Positions 25,711 through 35,854 are shown, counted from the first letter of the stretch. The stretch: DNA of 64,000 nucleotides from Lingula anatina (GCF_001039355.2 NW_019775711.1:1-64000); one strand, 5' to 3'. The notes: a model not told the origin generated them from the letters alone. Program-made: numbers and translations.

Positions 25711-26247
25711 CATTTAGACGCGTGGCTATAGTTACCTCAGAGGTGAGTTCCAGAAACTCTGGGACACTTTATCCGAGACGCCATTTTAGACCGGTTCAAA
25801 TCTGGTTTGGTTTGTGTGAACGAGTCCCGTTCGAACCAGTTTAAGCTCAGGCGGACTTTTTTATGAGCGATATGTCAAAAACGATGAGTATATCATAACT
25901 TTATACAGGTAATTGAACATTAAGCAGAAAAAGCGATATTGACGTTTAATCAAAGCGCATGTTCTCCATTATCATCGTCCATTTTCACCATTAGATCTTG
26001 TGACTGGAAATTGCGGTGTAACTACAAAATCAAGAAATATTTATTTGATTTTCAAGTTATTACTTACGCATTTATTAGACTGACAAACACTGTGATATAT
26101 GTAAAGATGAAACAAAATGTCTGTCGCTGCGCTGATTCTATTAACTTCGGAATGAAGAGTTTGGTTTTCGTAATGTAAATATGATAATAATACATTGTAC
26201 TAGAGTCGTGCTAATTTATACATCTGTAAATAGAGAAAGCGTCTTCA

Positions 26248-26253
26248 AATAAA
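26248..26253 (+). terminator. Polyadenylation signal of the exchanger gene
   Basis: AATAAA lies 538 bp after the exchanger stop codon and is followed by a GT-rich stretch (CTGTGTTCATTGTATGTTC), the usual downstream element. It is the first canonical signal after the stop, so the 3' UTR is about 0.55 kb. Confidence 0.65.
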
Positions 26254-26279
26254 CTGTGTTCATTGTATGTTCAATATAT

Positions 26280-27084
26280 GGGTTATTCTTGGGTAGAAAA
26301 AAATTGATTTATTATAGCACTGATGTTGGCAAGAACTAATGTTTGACATCATTTTCTGACATACAAAAGATTGCCTTAAAAAGCAGCTCTAAGCTGTATA
26401 GGCCTACTTTATTAGGAGTCGATGTTTATGCGATGACAATTGAGTGAGAAAGACAACAAGAATAATGACCCTGTGACGGGTGACTCTACGAGAAGCTGGG
26501 AAATTTGACGTTGAAGATATTGGAACAAGAGGAGACGACAATATTTGGACTCATATCTCTTTATTCTGTATTGAAGTGATCTGACTTGATAGAGATGGAG
26601 GTAATGTCAGAGAATGACGAAGAAAATGGTTCAAATCTGCAAAAATATACAAAACATAGCTTATACGACTACTAAATAATGAGCACTTTTATATCGGTTT
26701 ATGTATTAATATATGGATAGATATACAGGCATTAAATAAATTTAAATCAAAGAAAATAACTGACAAATGACAACTTAATGTGTGATTCAAATTAACTTGA
26801 CTTAACAAACCTACACACCACGTTATGTCAAACTGGTACAAATAAAATGTTTTCAATATATGTAATTAGACATGCCATGTCTGCTACTTTATAAATGACC
26901 AACTACCTCAACATGGGAACAATACTTCTACACTTGACTGAATTGAGCTGACAGCCACGCCTTAATTTACATTCATTAGCATTGTAAGCAGTATTTTTGA
27001 TATTAAATATACTGACATGACAGCTACTTAATAAATCTATCAGATAAATAAAATATAATAACTTACAAATCTGTGTCCTCTAAA
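26280..27084. other. Intergenic, no gene seen
   Basis: AT-rich DNA between the exchanger 3' end and the MITE cluster. Neither strand shows exons with splice context or a recognisable domain. Confidence 0.6.
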
Positions 27085-27533
27085 CAGGGGCGGATCCAGG
27101 ATTATTTGGGTTTGGGGGGGGGGGGGGTCCGCAGATGCCTAACTTTATGTTAAAATGGAGACTGTGTGGACATCTTGCACGGCCACCGTCAAGTGCGATG
27201 TATTAGGTGTTACGTACTGGCTGTGGTAGAAAAGGTGCTCATTGCGTTAGATGTGCTGACTGTGCAATTCCGAGACAACAGGGACATTTCCTTCCGTGTA
27301 TCAAGGATATTTAAGATTTTTAAAAATCCTTGGGGGGTTTTGACCTATTAAATCCCACGGGCCTAAATTAATGTGGGACGATAAATTTTTAGCGTACGTT
27401 TATAGGCACATATTGCAGGGGCAGATCCAGGATTATTTGAAGGGGGGGGGGTCCGCAGGTGCGAAACCGACCCCCTCCCCCCCACCCACCGTGGGGGCAG
27501 GACCCCCTGACCCCCCCTCTAAATCCGCCACTG
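27085..27533. mobile_element. MITE family A2: truncated copy (27085-) and complete copy (27416-27533)
   Basis: Both start CAGGGGCRGATCCAGGATTATTTG, followed by a poly-G run and GTCCGCAG. The second ends CCCCTCTAAATCCGCCACTG, giving a 118-bp element with short inverted ends. The first lacks a recognisable right end. Shared with the copy at 38605-38840. The G/C homopolymers may be assembly-sensitive. Confidence 0.75.
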
Positions 27534-27738
27534 CGCACGCACACACACACACACACACACACACCGTAAGTAAAGCTCTACAATGTGTGTGACCATCTCA
27601 CGTGCTTAAAACTTGAATGAAAAAATGTAACTCTTAAGTCTATTAATTACACATTTGTTTTTATTAATCCTAGCAGCATCTTACGATAAATGTGAAAATT
27701 ATTACGTGTTTTATGTGAAGTATACGTGTGTTAATTTT

Positions 27739-28321
27739 AGAGAGTTTTGGCAAGGCCTTCCGTACGACGTATAACGTGTGACGTCATCACTTTGTGTGTA
27801 GTTTTTCTCAAGGACAAGTCATAAGTCATACGGCACTACGTATGAATCGGTGATTACACGTAGGTAAGAAACGTATCGAATTTAATAGATTTACGCTTAT
27901 TTCTTTCAAGTTTAACATACTGCAGAGGAATATATAGGGTGTTAAGATTCCACTGAATCACTTTTAGACGCTGTCGGTAGAAATACTGTGTGAAAACAGC
28001 TGGAAAAACAGCCAGTCAATCAGTCGTCCGTAGTAGTATCAAATTCAATTTAANNNNNNNNNNNNNNNNNNNNNNNNNNNNNNNNNNNNNNNNNNNNNNN
28101 NNNNNNNNNNNNNNNNNNNNNNNNNNNNNNNNNNNNNNNNNNNNNNNNNNNNNNNNNNCTTTTTTTTTTTTTTTTTTGGAACTAGCGGCTCCTGGCGGAA
28201 AAAAAACCGCATACGGAGTGAGACCTGCCAAAACCACTGCTAGCTTTCTCGCGTACGTAAAACGTATTACGTATTGAACTATACGTTACACGCCATACGG
28301 AAGGCCTTGCCAAAACTCTCT
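27739..28321. mobile_element. 583-bp inverted-repeat element with an internal gap
   Basis: The left end AGAGAGTTTTGGCAAGGCCT continuing to TCCGTA is mirrored exactly at the right end (TACGGA to AACTCTCT, about 26 bp). The similarity continues imperfectly for about 20 bp more (TATAACGTGTGACG / CGTTACACGCCA). The interior has ACGT-rich blocks and a run of 105 Ns (28054-28158) beside poly-T. Similar but not identical stretches (TGTGAAGTATACGTGTGTTAA / TGTGAAATATACGTATGTTAA) flank it. No ORF is visible; the class is unknown. Confidence 0.78.
28054..28158. other. Assembly gap, 105 Ns
   Basis: Unresolved bases next to a poly-T run. The gap falls inside the 583-bp inverted-repeat element, so its true internal length is unknown. 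Confidence 0.99.
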
Positions 28322-28465
28322 TTTGTGAAATATACGTATGTTAAGATACTTCATGGTATATTACCACTTCATGGGATAAATGCTCATGTTGATATTTATG
28401 AATAATATAGACAGGTATAAATATAGCCGCATAAACTATCTTCGGGATGTGCACATGACCAAGCC

Positions 28466-28471
28466 TTTATT
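28466..28471 (-). terminator. Candidate polyadenylation signal of the P450 gene
   Basis: On the minus strand this reads AATAAA, about 225 nt beyond the P450 stop codon. No other signal is nearer in the correct orientation that I could find. Confidence 0.45.
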
Positions 28472-28694
28472 ATGCTCCTCAAAAACCTGCAAGGCACCAT
28501 ATATTACTAAGTAGTAAGTACTGTACACAATTGCTATGTTGAATATTTCTATGTAGGCCATAGCGTGCTTAAACATCGTAGGGCAATTGTAAGCATTTCA
28601 TAAATCTAGTAACTCAACAGGGAAGAGGAAAATATGTCCAAGTAAAATACAGAGCCTTCATTGTCTCCATAGCACGGTTATTTACGGTGTAGAA

Positions 28695-31600
28695 CTAACG
28701 CGATTTGGCTATAATATTAAACTGTTTAGGGTGCAGTACAAGCCCGGGTTCAGGAGCCAAATCATAAGTTTCCCCAGGCACTTTCTCAAAATGACAACGT
28801 TGAACGACAGTTGCCACAAAAAGAAAAAGTTCCCATCGCGCCTGTAATTCCCCTAAACAGCGCCGTTTGCCGGCACTAAAAGGCAGGAAACTCTTGGCGA
28901 GCGTCTCGTTCACCGTGTTCTCTGGCGTTAAGAAGCGCTCTGGTCTGAAAACATGGGGGTCCGACCAAATTTTTTCATCGTGACTTATCGAAAACAAATT
29001 CGGCATCACCCACGTGCCTCTAGGGATATGATAGCCATACAGAGTAGTGTCCTTGGTGGTAGCATGAGGCAAGGACAGTGGGGCAATTGAGGATTTCCTC
29101 AGCGTCTCCAAGATGAACGCCTCTGTGTACGGTAAAGATCCCATGTCATCCAGTCGCGGATTTCGCGCTGGACCAATGACGTCATCGACTTCTTTTTGCA
29201 GACGTTCTTGTATTTTGGGATCCATTATCATATAGAGCAGAGCCCATGTTAGCGTCACCGACACAGTGACTGTTCCTGCTCGAAGTAAATCTGCAGCTAT
29301 GTTAGTGATATGCTCGTCTTTGAGTTGCACTTCTTGTTTAATTTCTTCGTTCATTTCACGGCAGGTTTTAATGAAAGAATCCAGTATGTCCCGCACGTGA
29401 CCTTCCTCAAAAGTTGCGAGGTGCTCTCTCTCTTGTCGACTTAGAATGGATTGCAGGGTGTAATTCACTTCAATGAAACTTTTCAGTTTGTCTTTCCATA
29501 GAAATCGAAGCCATGGCAAAATATCAATTCTACCTCGTCTTCATTCACAACAGGGCTTACGTGAGATGGAACCGAGACCGCGCATGCTCAGTGAACTAGA
29601 CTTCGTGCTCTCAGGTTGCACTGCGTAATTTTTGCTCCGCGACTTTCCGTTAATTTCTCAGAACTGGTGTGTTTTTTCTTGATTATCGTTTGACTTTAGA
29701 AGATTGGACACTTTATTACGTCGATTTGGTTACTTTTACGCACTCTGGAACGGTGTTTTGACTGGACTGCGTTCATCTGATCGTTGGCTACGAGCTCTCT
29801 GGCCATTGTCAATATGGCGGCCAAGGAGGCCAAGTCGTTGTTTGAGCAACTGACAGCGGACATTAGCGGTCAGCCTAGTCAGGCGGTCCCCACAGGGGAT
29901 GTAGCTACAGCAAGCTGTAGCAAAGCCGCACGCCCTGACGATAGATCCACCGGATCGAAATCGTCGGGGAAAGCTACGAGAGCCAGCAGTAAGTCGGCTA
30001 CCCACAAGGAGGCGCCTACTCCTAGCACTTCATCGGTAACGGCGCGGGACGTGGGGTCTCTCATGGACGATTTGAAATCTGATCTAGCATCCAGTCTGGC
30101 AGAGATGCAGACTGTGTTTTTTGATGCCCTCAAAGAGAGAGATGATCGTTTTGAGCGTCTACTTGCTCACCTTGATGTGACCACAGGTCATTCTACTTCT
30201 ACATTGGGCCCCGGAAATGATCCACAGGATATTTCCGTGGGGGAAGCAGAGCCCACAGGGCAAAACAAAGCGGACGATCATTTTTATGATGTAATCAGCG
30301 CTGAGCTGACCGGAGTCGACAGAGTGGGGCCAGCTGTATCTGAGCCGCTTGTGCAACTAATTACGGACATCTGCCAGGAACAAATGCCTGAAGATAAGCT
30401 GACAGCTTTGCGCCACAAACACGAGAGGCCGGCCAACATCAAAGGATTAACCGCCCCTCGCGTTAACCCTGAGATTTGGACTGGACTGAATGCGTCTCAG
30501 AGGTCTACAGACCTCAGGTTGGCCAATATCCAGGATTGTGTTTTGAGGGGAATGACCCCCCTCATCCAGTTGTTAAACATACTGGACACTCAAAGAGAGA
30601 CTGGGGACCCCAAAGAGTTAGTTCAACTAGTCGGCGACAGCCTTCGTTTACTGTCCCAGAGCAACAATAGCCTTAATCAACAGAGAAGAGAAAATCTCAA
30701 ATTTACAATTGCGCCGGGGTATCGGCACCTGTGTTCTGCCGCGACGCCAGTTACGGAGTACCTCTTCGGGGACAACTTGCCGTCAGTGGTGAAATCTATC
30801 ACCGAAGCTAACAACGCTAGTCTTCGCCTAAGCGGTGGGTTTCGTAATAGACGGGATTCTCCTTCACGTCGAGGTGGCTTGAGCGGTAGCGCCCCCTATC
30901 GTCCGCAACAGACTTCGGACAGGAGAGGGTCACCCTACTCTGACTTACGGCATTTAAACTACGGAGAAAGTGCGTATTCCGCAAGGAAAAAGGGGAGAGG
31001 GAAATCCAGCCGTCGGTGAATGTGGTGAGTAACGGTTTTCCCACAAACTCTGTTTCACATGTGCCGCCTAGCGTTTCCAAGATGGCGGCCCCATTGTCTG
31101 TTCTGATACTCACGTAAATGCGATCCTAACTGTTCAGCCACCATTTCATGCGAGCCAAATTAAAGAAGCGGTTCATGAATGGAAACAACTTACATCGGAT
31201 AAAAGCATTTTACAAATGGTTCAGGGCATTATAATTCCATTTGAGGACGGTTGTGCTCCCCGGCAACTCTGTGTTCCTTCGGAAATTTGTTTTGACCAAA
31301 AGGAGATGATTGTCATCGATGAATTGTTGAATAACTTTTTGGATAAAGACATTATCACTCCTGCCATTCACAGTGAAGGTGAATTTCTGTCTAATATTTT
31401 TATCACACCGAAGACAGATGGCTCTTTTAGATTGATTTTAAATCTTAAACACTTGAATGAGTCAGTAGAATATGCACATTTTAAAATGGATTCACTTTAC
31501 AGTGCTTTAGCCATGATGAAACCAGGTTGTTTTATGGCTAGTGCGGATATTAAGGACGCTTACTATTCAGTACCTGTTCACTTAGATCATCAGAAATACC

Positions 31601-34600
31601 TTAGATTTACATGGAGGGGCAACCTTTTTCAGTTTACCTGTATGCCTATGGGGTTAGCCTGTGCTCCTCGATTTTTTACTAAATTACTTAAACCTGTGTA
31701 TGCCTCATTACGGAATAAGGGACACCAGTCTGTTGGGTATATAGATGATTGTTACTTACAAGGGGATACTTTTGAGGACTGCATGGATAATGTTAGAGAG
31801 ACAGTGGGGCTTCTGTCTAGGCTGGGTTTCACCATTAATGTGGACAAGTCTGCCCTTATGCCCAAGCAAACAATTACCTTTTTAGGGTTCATCTTAGATT
31901 CCACTAACATGTCAGTTAAGTTAACTGAAAAGAAGGCACTTAAAATCCAGTTGGAATGTTCTCAACTGTTATGCAAAACTTATGTTACTATCAGGGAGTT
32001 AGCGGTAGTCATTGGTTTGTTAGTAGCCAGTCTCCCTGCAGTCGAATATGGGAAACTGTTTTATCGCTCCTTAGAGATGGCAAAAATTGAAGCTCTGCGA
32101 TCACATGGTGGGAATTTTGAAAGTAAAATTACTCTCCCTAGGTTAGCTAGGGCAGATTTGCAATGGTGGATAGAGAATGTTGCGTTAGCTTCCAACCCTA
32201 TTTGGCATGGAAACCCAACTATTATCATGCAAACGGATGCGTCTAGGTTAGGTTGGGGAGCCCAGTGTGCAGGGGTGTCCACTGGGGGAAGGTGGAGCTT
32301 TATCGAGACTATCCATCATATTAATTATCTAGAACTGTTCGCAGTGTTTCTAGGTTTTAAAATCTCTCTGCTCCGAGTTTACTGATTGTCATATACAGGT
32401 ACAGTCAGATAATACCACCTCAGTGTGTTATGTTAATGAAATGGGTGGATGTAAATCAATTTTGTGCAACAGTTTAGCTAGAGATATTATTTTATGGTGC
32501 AAAGCTAGAAATATTTGGCTAACGGCAGCATATTTGCCAGGTTCACTTAACATTGTTGCTGACAGAGAATCTAGAGTGTTTCATGATGACACTGAATGGA
32601 TGTTGGACATAGATACTTATAGGAAGGTAACTATGATAGTCGGAGAACCTGACATTGATTTGTTTGCTTCGCGCTTGAATTGTCAGTTACAACCATATGT
32701 GTCATGGAGACCTGACCCAGAAGCTCACTTCATCGATGCATTTAGCATAGACTGGTACTCCTTTTACTTTTATGCTTTTCCTCCTTTCAGCTTGATAGCG
32801 AAATGCCTCCAGAAAATTGTCCAAGACAGGGCGACAGGGATACTGATAGTACCATGTTGGAAGACACAGGTCTGGTTTCCAAAACTGCTAACTCTATTGA
32901 CAGCCAACCCTCTTTTGTTGCAAAAGAGGAAGAGGTTGCTGGTGCTTCCATACAGCCAAGCAAGTCATCCATTATGCAACAGTCTCAATCTACTTGCATG
33001 CCCCTTGTCAGGGATGCCCTCAAAGAGCAACAAATATCAGAACCAGCTATCAACATCATCCCACGATCATGGAGAGATTCATCGCATAAACAATATAGGA
33101 CGTATCTCACAAAGTGGCAACTTTTCTGTTCTAAGAGGGAAATTAATTCCATTCGACCTCCCATAGGAGATGCCTTGGATTTTCTAGTGGAACTATTCCA
33201 TTCCGGTCTTAGCTATAGTGCGTTGAATACAGCCAGATCGGCATTATCTGCGGTGCTGATTATGGAATCTGGAATTCCTTTTGGGGCCATGCCTATTGTG
33301 AAACGCTTTATTAAAGCAGTTTACCAATCCAAACCTCCATCTCCTAGGTATCACTGCATTTGGGATGTTAAAGTGGTTCTAGATTATTTGTGTACTCTAC
33401 CTATTGTATCTAGATTGTCTCTGAAGGATCTCACACTAAAACTTATTGTTTTAATGGCTCTTACCTCTGCTCAATGGGGACAGACTTTACACTTACTGAA
33501 CACTGGTGACATGCATATTGGGAAAGCTTCGTATACATTTACAATTCACCAACACATTAAGCAAAGCAGGCCTAGGACTACCTTACCTGCCATTAAATTT
33601 TCGGCTTATCCTGTTAATAAAAAGTTGTGTGTGGTGAACTGTTTATCGGAATATTTACTTAGAACCCAATCTTTGAGAAAGGAAGGAGATAGACTTTTTG
33701 TTAGCTATACTAAGCCTCATGGTGTTGTAGGGAGAGAAACCGTTAGTAGATGGATCAAAGTTATGCTAGCCAGAGCTGGAATAGATATTACTATTTTTAA
33801 GGCTCATAGTACTAGAGCAGCAGCTACTTCTGCAGCTTTTAGGGCAACGGTCCCGTTAGAAGACATTTTGAATAAAGCGGGATGGTCCAATGCCAGTACT
33901 TTTGCTCGTTTTTATAACAAGCCTATAGTTAGTCAGAATTCATTTAGTGATACCTTATTACGGTCAATCAATACTAAGTAATTATATTATGGTATATTAG
34001 AATTTGAGGATGTTTTTATTGTCATCAGTTCTAGACAGTAACGGTCATAGAACGTTGTTGCTTATGGGTATTGATTTTACCACCTTCAACATATTATTGG
34101 TGGAGCACATATGTGTATCTTTTTCATGCTTCTAGACATATTACAATTTGTTTCATCTCCATTGGTTGTTGTTTGTTTTTTGGGAATTTGTGTGTACTTG
34201 TCATGAACTTTAAAATCTCACGTAAGCCCTGTTGTGAATGAAGACGAGGTAGAATTTTACAGTTAAACGAGACTTACCTGTAAGTTGAAGTTTGACTATG
34301 ATTCTACCGAGTCTTCAGGAACAGAGGGTTTACGTGCCCTACCCTCCCTACCCAGTTACACAGTTTATTCATGACAACCACACACCTTTAAAACCTGAGC
34401 ATGCGCGGTCTCGGTTCCATCTCACGTAAACCCTCTGTTCCTGAAGACTCGGTAGAATCATAGTCAAACTTCAACTTACAGGTAAGTCTCGTTTAACTGT
34501 AAAATCAAATTACACGCCGCAACATTCTGAGTAAAGTCGCGGACGCTTTTGATCAGTTTCAGATATTCAGCATTGCTGCGGCCTAACGTGTGATCCGAGA

Positions 34601-35689
34601 AACACAAACCGAATGTTATAGAACCAAGTGAAAGATATACGCTGTTTTCTGGATTGAAAGGCTTTCCGCTATTGCCCAAGAACGTCTCTACCAGATATAT
34701 TGCTTCTTCCGTCATCGCAATCTCAACAGGGTGAACCTTGTCCTTTAAAAACGCATGCAGTCCGTTTAAGGCAATGGTTCTTCTCACTTTCCAACGAGGA
34801 CCAACATCGCAGAAGGCCATGCTTTTACCGTTTTCAATGAACTGAAACGTATGAAAACTCGGCCGTCCTACAATAAAAATTTAAATATTACAAAAATAAA
34901 ATGCTTTTAGAAGTACAAGTCTATTGCAATTCTTCATTACATTTCAGCGACCTGCGCATGCTAATCTACACGTTAGTTATTCTACCTTGACTCTTTTTAC
35001 ACAGACGGCGCATTTCACATTGCAACCAACACGAAAAGCTGCATACGATGGAAAAGATGTTCGCAAATCACAACAAATATTTATATGTATTGTCATGGAT
35101 GCATGGTTTCAGTTTTTCTCTTGTTGTTGACCACTATGCAAATCCACCAATCAGATTTCTGAATGAATTCTAAAATTTATCCCAATTTATTAAAATGAAG
35201 TTCTGTAAGGCTACTAAAGCAATAACCTAACAGTTAATAGTCAGACTGTAATTCCACATATAAGATGCAAGATATTAAGTAAACTAATAGATATGAAATC
35301 ACCCACAACTGTTTCCTTTGATCTTTAAAAACTGAAATGATGTAAGACATCTAGGTCCTAACCCAACAGGTGTCTTTCTTACCTGCAAAGTTTTCCCCTA
35401 GTTGAACTAAGGCGTGGCGAACGGTCTCCAGTCCATTCAGAACGACGGCTCTATGCACTCCTATTTTCAGGCAATACACGTCGCCGTACGTCTTCCTTAG
35501 CTCCGTCAGAACAAGGTGCCTGTTCGTCTTCAGTTTAGGGAGATATCCAATAAATGGCCACCCCCAAGGACCAGGAGGGAGCAGTCTGAAGATTCTGTAC
35601 CATTTCCATAATCTGAAGATAATAGAAGATGACAGACCCACAATAAGTGCCGTAACTATCGCCTGGTACAAAACTTCGTGATCGGCCAT
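28695..35689 (-). CDS. Clan-2 (CYP1-like) cytochrome P450, split by a DIRS retrotransposon
   Basis: Microsomal monooxygenase of xenobiotic or steroid type. Exon 1 (35689-35383) encodes an N-terminal membrane anchor and the hinge LLPPGPWGWP. Exon 2 starts at 34867 after a TTGTAG acceptor and is interrupted at 34506/34505; its remainder runs from 29528 to the stop at 28695. Removing the element and one AAT copy restores an open frame of 500 aa across ...ACNLI-DILPWLRF..., so the host exon was continuous before insertion. Motifs: GRPSFHTFQF and ENGKSMAF typical of the CYP1 group, ExxR (ETLR), the PERF-type FRPERF, and the heme loop FSAGKRRCLGE with Cys at about 447. The I-helix reads RAGTVTVS, so the acidic residue that usually precedes the conserved Thr is missing. 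There are no stop codons in the surviving coding parts, which suggests the insertion is recent, polymorphic or tolerated. As assembled the gene cannot encode a full P450 unless the element is spliced out. Confidence 0.92.
29529..29590 (+). repeat. Left inverted terminal repeat of the DIRS element
   Basis: Positions 29552-29590 (CTTACGTGAGATGGAACCGA and on to GCATGCTCA) are the inverse of 34396-34434. Positions 29526-29567 are also the exact inverse of the first part of the internal complementary region (34215-34256). Confidence 0.92.
29784..31019 (+). CDS. DIRS ORF1, gag-like protein
   Basis: A 411-codon uninterrupted frame in the first position of the element, where DIRS elements carry their gag-like gene. 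The first ATG in the frame is at 29814 (ATGGCGGCCAAGGAGGCC); the frame is open from 29784. The product has an Ala/Ser/Thr-rich N-terminal third, a predicted helical middle (about residues 180-330), and a basic C-terminus rich in Arg, Ser and Gly (RRDSPSRRGG, KKGRGKSSRR) that could bind RNA. I see no zinc knuckle. Assignment rests on position and composition, because gag sequences of this group are poorly conserved. Confidence 0.8.
   Translation: MATSSLAIVNMAAKEAKSLFEQLTADISGQPSQAVPTGDVATASCSKAARPDDRSTGSKSSGKATRASSKSATHKEAPTPSTSSVTARDVGSLMDDLKSDLASSLAEMQTVFFDALKERDDRFERLLAHLDVTTGHSTSTLGPGNDPQDISVGEAEPTGQNKADDHFYDVISAELTGVDRVGPAVSEPLVQLITDICQEQMPEDKLTALRHKHERPANIKGLTAPRVNPEIWTGLNASQRSTDLRLANIQDCVLRGMTPLIQLLNILDTQRETGDPKELVQLVGDSLRLLSQSNNSLNQQRRENLKFTIAPGYRHLCSAATPVTEYLFGDNLPSVVKSITEANNASLRLSGGFRNRRDSPSRRGGLSGSAPYRPQQTSDRRGSPYSDLRHLNYGESAYSARKKGRGKSSRR
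31216..33166 (+). CDS. DIRS ORF2: reverse transcriptase, RNase H and methylase-like domain, frameshifted
   Basis: The RT domain has ADIKDAYYSVP (about residue 109) and the catalytic YIDD box at about residue 175. RNase H follows (MQTDASRLGWGA). The open frame also extends upstream of 31216 to about 31073 without an ATG, so the start is uncertain. The first frame stops at 32385 (ISLLRVY). Homology continues in another frame from about 32372 (SEFTDCHIQVQSDNTTSVCYV, then VNEMGG), so a single indel in the CTCTCT run near 32360-32372 breaks the ORF. The downstream part (PDIDLFASRLN, YVSWRPDP, FPPFSLI) is the DAM-like methylase region known from DIRS elements. The indel could be real decay or a sequencing slip. 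The 3' end overlaps the recombinase ORF by 364 bp. Confidence 0.92.
32803..33981 (+). CDS. DIRS tyrosine recombinase with Trp at the first catalytic Arg
   Basis: A 392-residue ORF in the last position of the element. An N-terminal SAM-like region (SWRDSSHKQYRTYLTKWQLFC) precedes the catalytic domain. The C-terminal H-x-x-R box is HSTR (His 335, Arg 338) and the nucleophile is Tyr 371 in FARFYNKP. The first catalytic Arg of the family normally sits in a T-x-x-Q-R-x-Q-T-L context; here it reads LTSAQWGQTL, with Trp at about residue 225 (TGG at 33475-33477). A CGG-to-TGG change would produce this. Such a protein should be inactive, so this copy probably can no longer move itself. The family assignment is firm; the inactivity is an inference. 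Confidence 0.92.
   Translation: MPPENCPRQGDRDTDSTMLEDTGLVSKTANSIDSQPSFVAKEEEVAGASIQPSKSSIMQQSQSTCMPLVRDALKEQQISEPAINIIPRSWRDSSHKQYRTYLTKWQLFCSKREINSIRPPIGDALDFLVELFHSGLSYSALNTARSALSAVLIMESGIPFGAMPIVKRFIKAVYQSKPPSPRYHCIWDVKVVLDYLCTLPIVSRLSLKDLTLKLIVLMALTSAQWGQTLHLLNTGDMHIGKASYTFTIHQHIKQSRPRTTLPAIKFSAYPVNKKLCVVNCLSEYLLRTQSLRKEGDRLFVSYTKPHGVVGRETVSRWIKVMLARAGIDITIFKAHSTRAAATSAAFRATVPLEDILNKAGWSNASTFARFYNKPIVSQNSFSDTLLRSINTK
34215..34336 (+). repeat. DIRS internal complementary region (circle-junction copy)
   Basis: 34215-34256 is the inverse of the outer left end (29526-29567) and 34254-34336 is the inverse of the outer right end (34423-34505), an 83-bp match. The two meet at one ATT. In the DIRS model this region guides ligation of the cDNA into a circle. 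It also contains an ACTTACCTGTAAGT motif that carries splice-donor-like sequence on both strands. Confidence 0.93.
34396..34502 (+). repeat. Right inverted terminal repeat of the DIRS element
   Basis: The first 39 bp (TGAGCATGCGCGGTCTCGGT and on) are the inverse of the left terminal repeat. The distal 80 bp are unique to this end and are the inverse of the internal complementary region. It is flanked by AAT (34503-34505). Confidence 0.92.
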
Positions 35690-35854
35690 ATTTTCTTTTC
35701 GTTTTGCCTTCGTGTGACACCCTCCTTGGTTCAGCTCAGTTCAAATTTGCATGACACTTTAGATGTAAGCAGTCCCGCAGGCGTACCCATGGACGCACTA
35801 TGCGTGTAAAATTTAATTTGCCTTAATGGCCTTATTAGGCGATAGATACAGTAC

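Larger units (their letters stand above)
29529..34502 (+). mobile_element. DIRS-type tyrosine-recombinase retrotransposon (4974 bp)
   Basis: DIRS elements use reverse transcriptase and a tyrosine recombinase in place of an integrase and insert from a circular intermediate. This copy runs antisense to the P450 gene it splits. It has a gag-like ORF (29784-31019), an RT/RNase H/methylase-like ORF (31216-33166, frameshifted) and a recombinase ORF (32803-33981). Outer ends are inverted (29552-29590 against 34396-34434). The internal complementary region at 34215-34336 matches the reverse complement of both outer ends and fuses them through a single ATT (34254-34256). AAT flanks the element on both sides (29526-29528 and 34503-34505). 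This is the DIRS hallmark of site-specific insertion with no classical target duplication. Confidence 0.95.

Noticed and set aside
28344-28380. Match to 3636-3683 as evidence of a shared gene
   Set aside because: Neither locus is coding; it is a dispersed repeat fragment.
29736-30356. Minus-strand frames opposite the DIRS gag-like ORF
   Set aside because: Mirror frames of a GC-richer coding segment without their own motifs.
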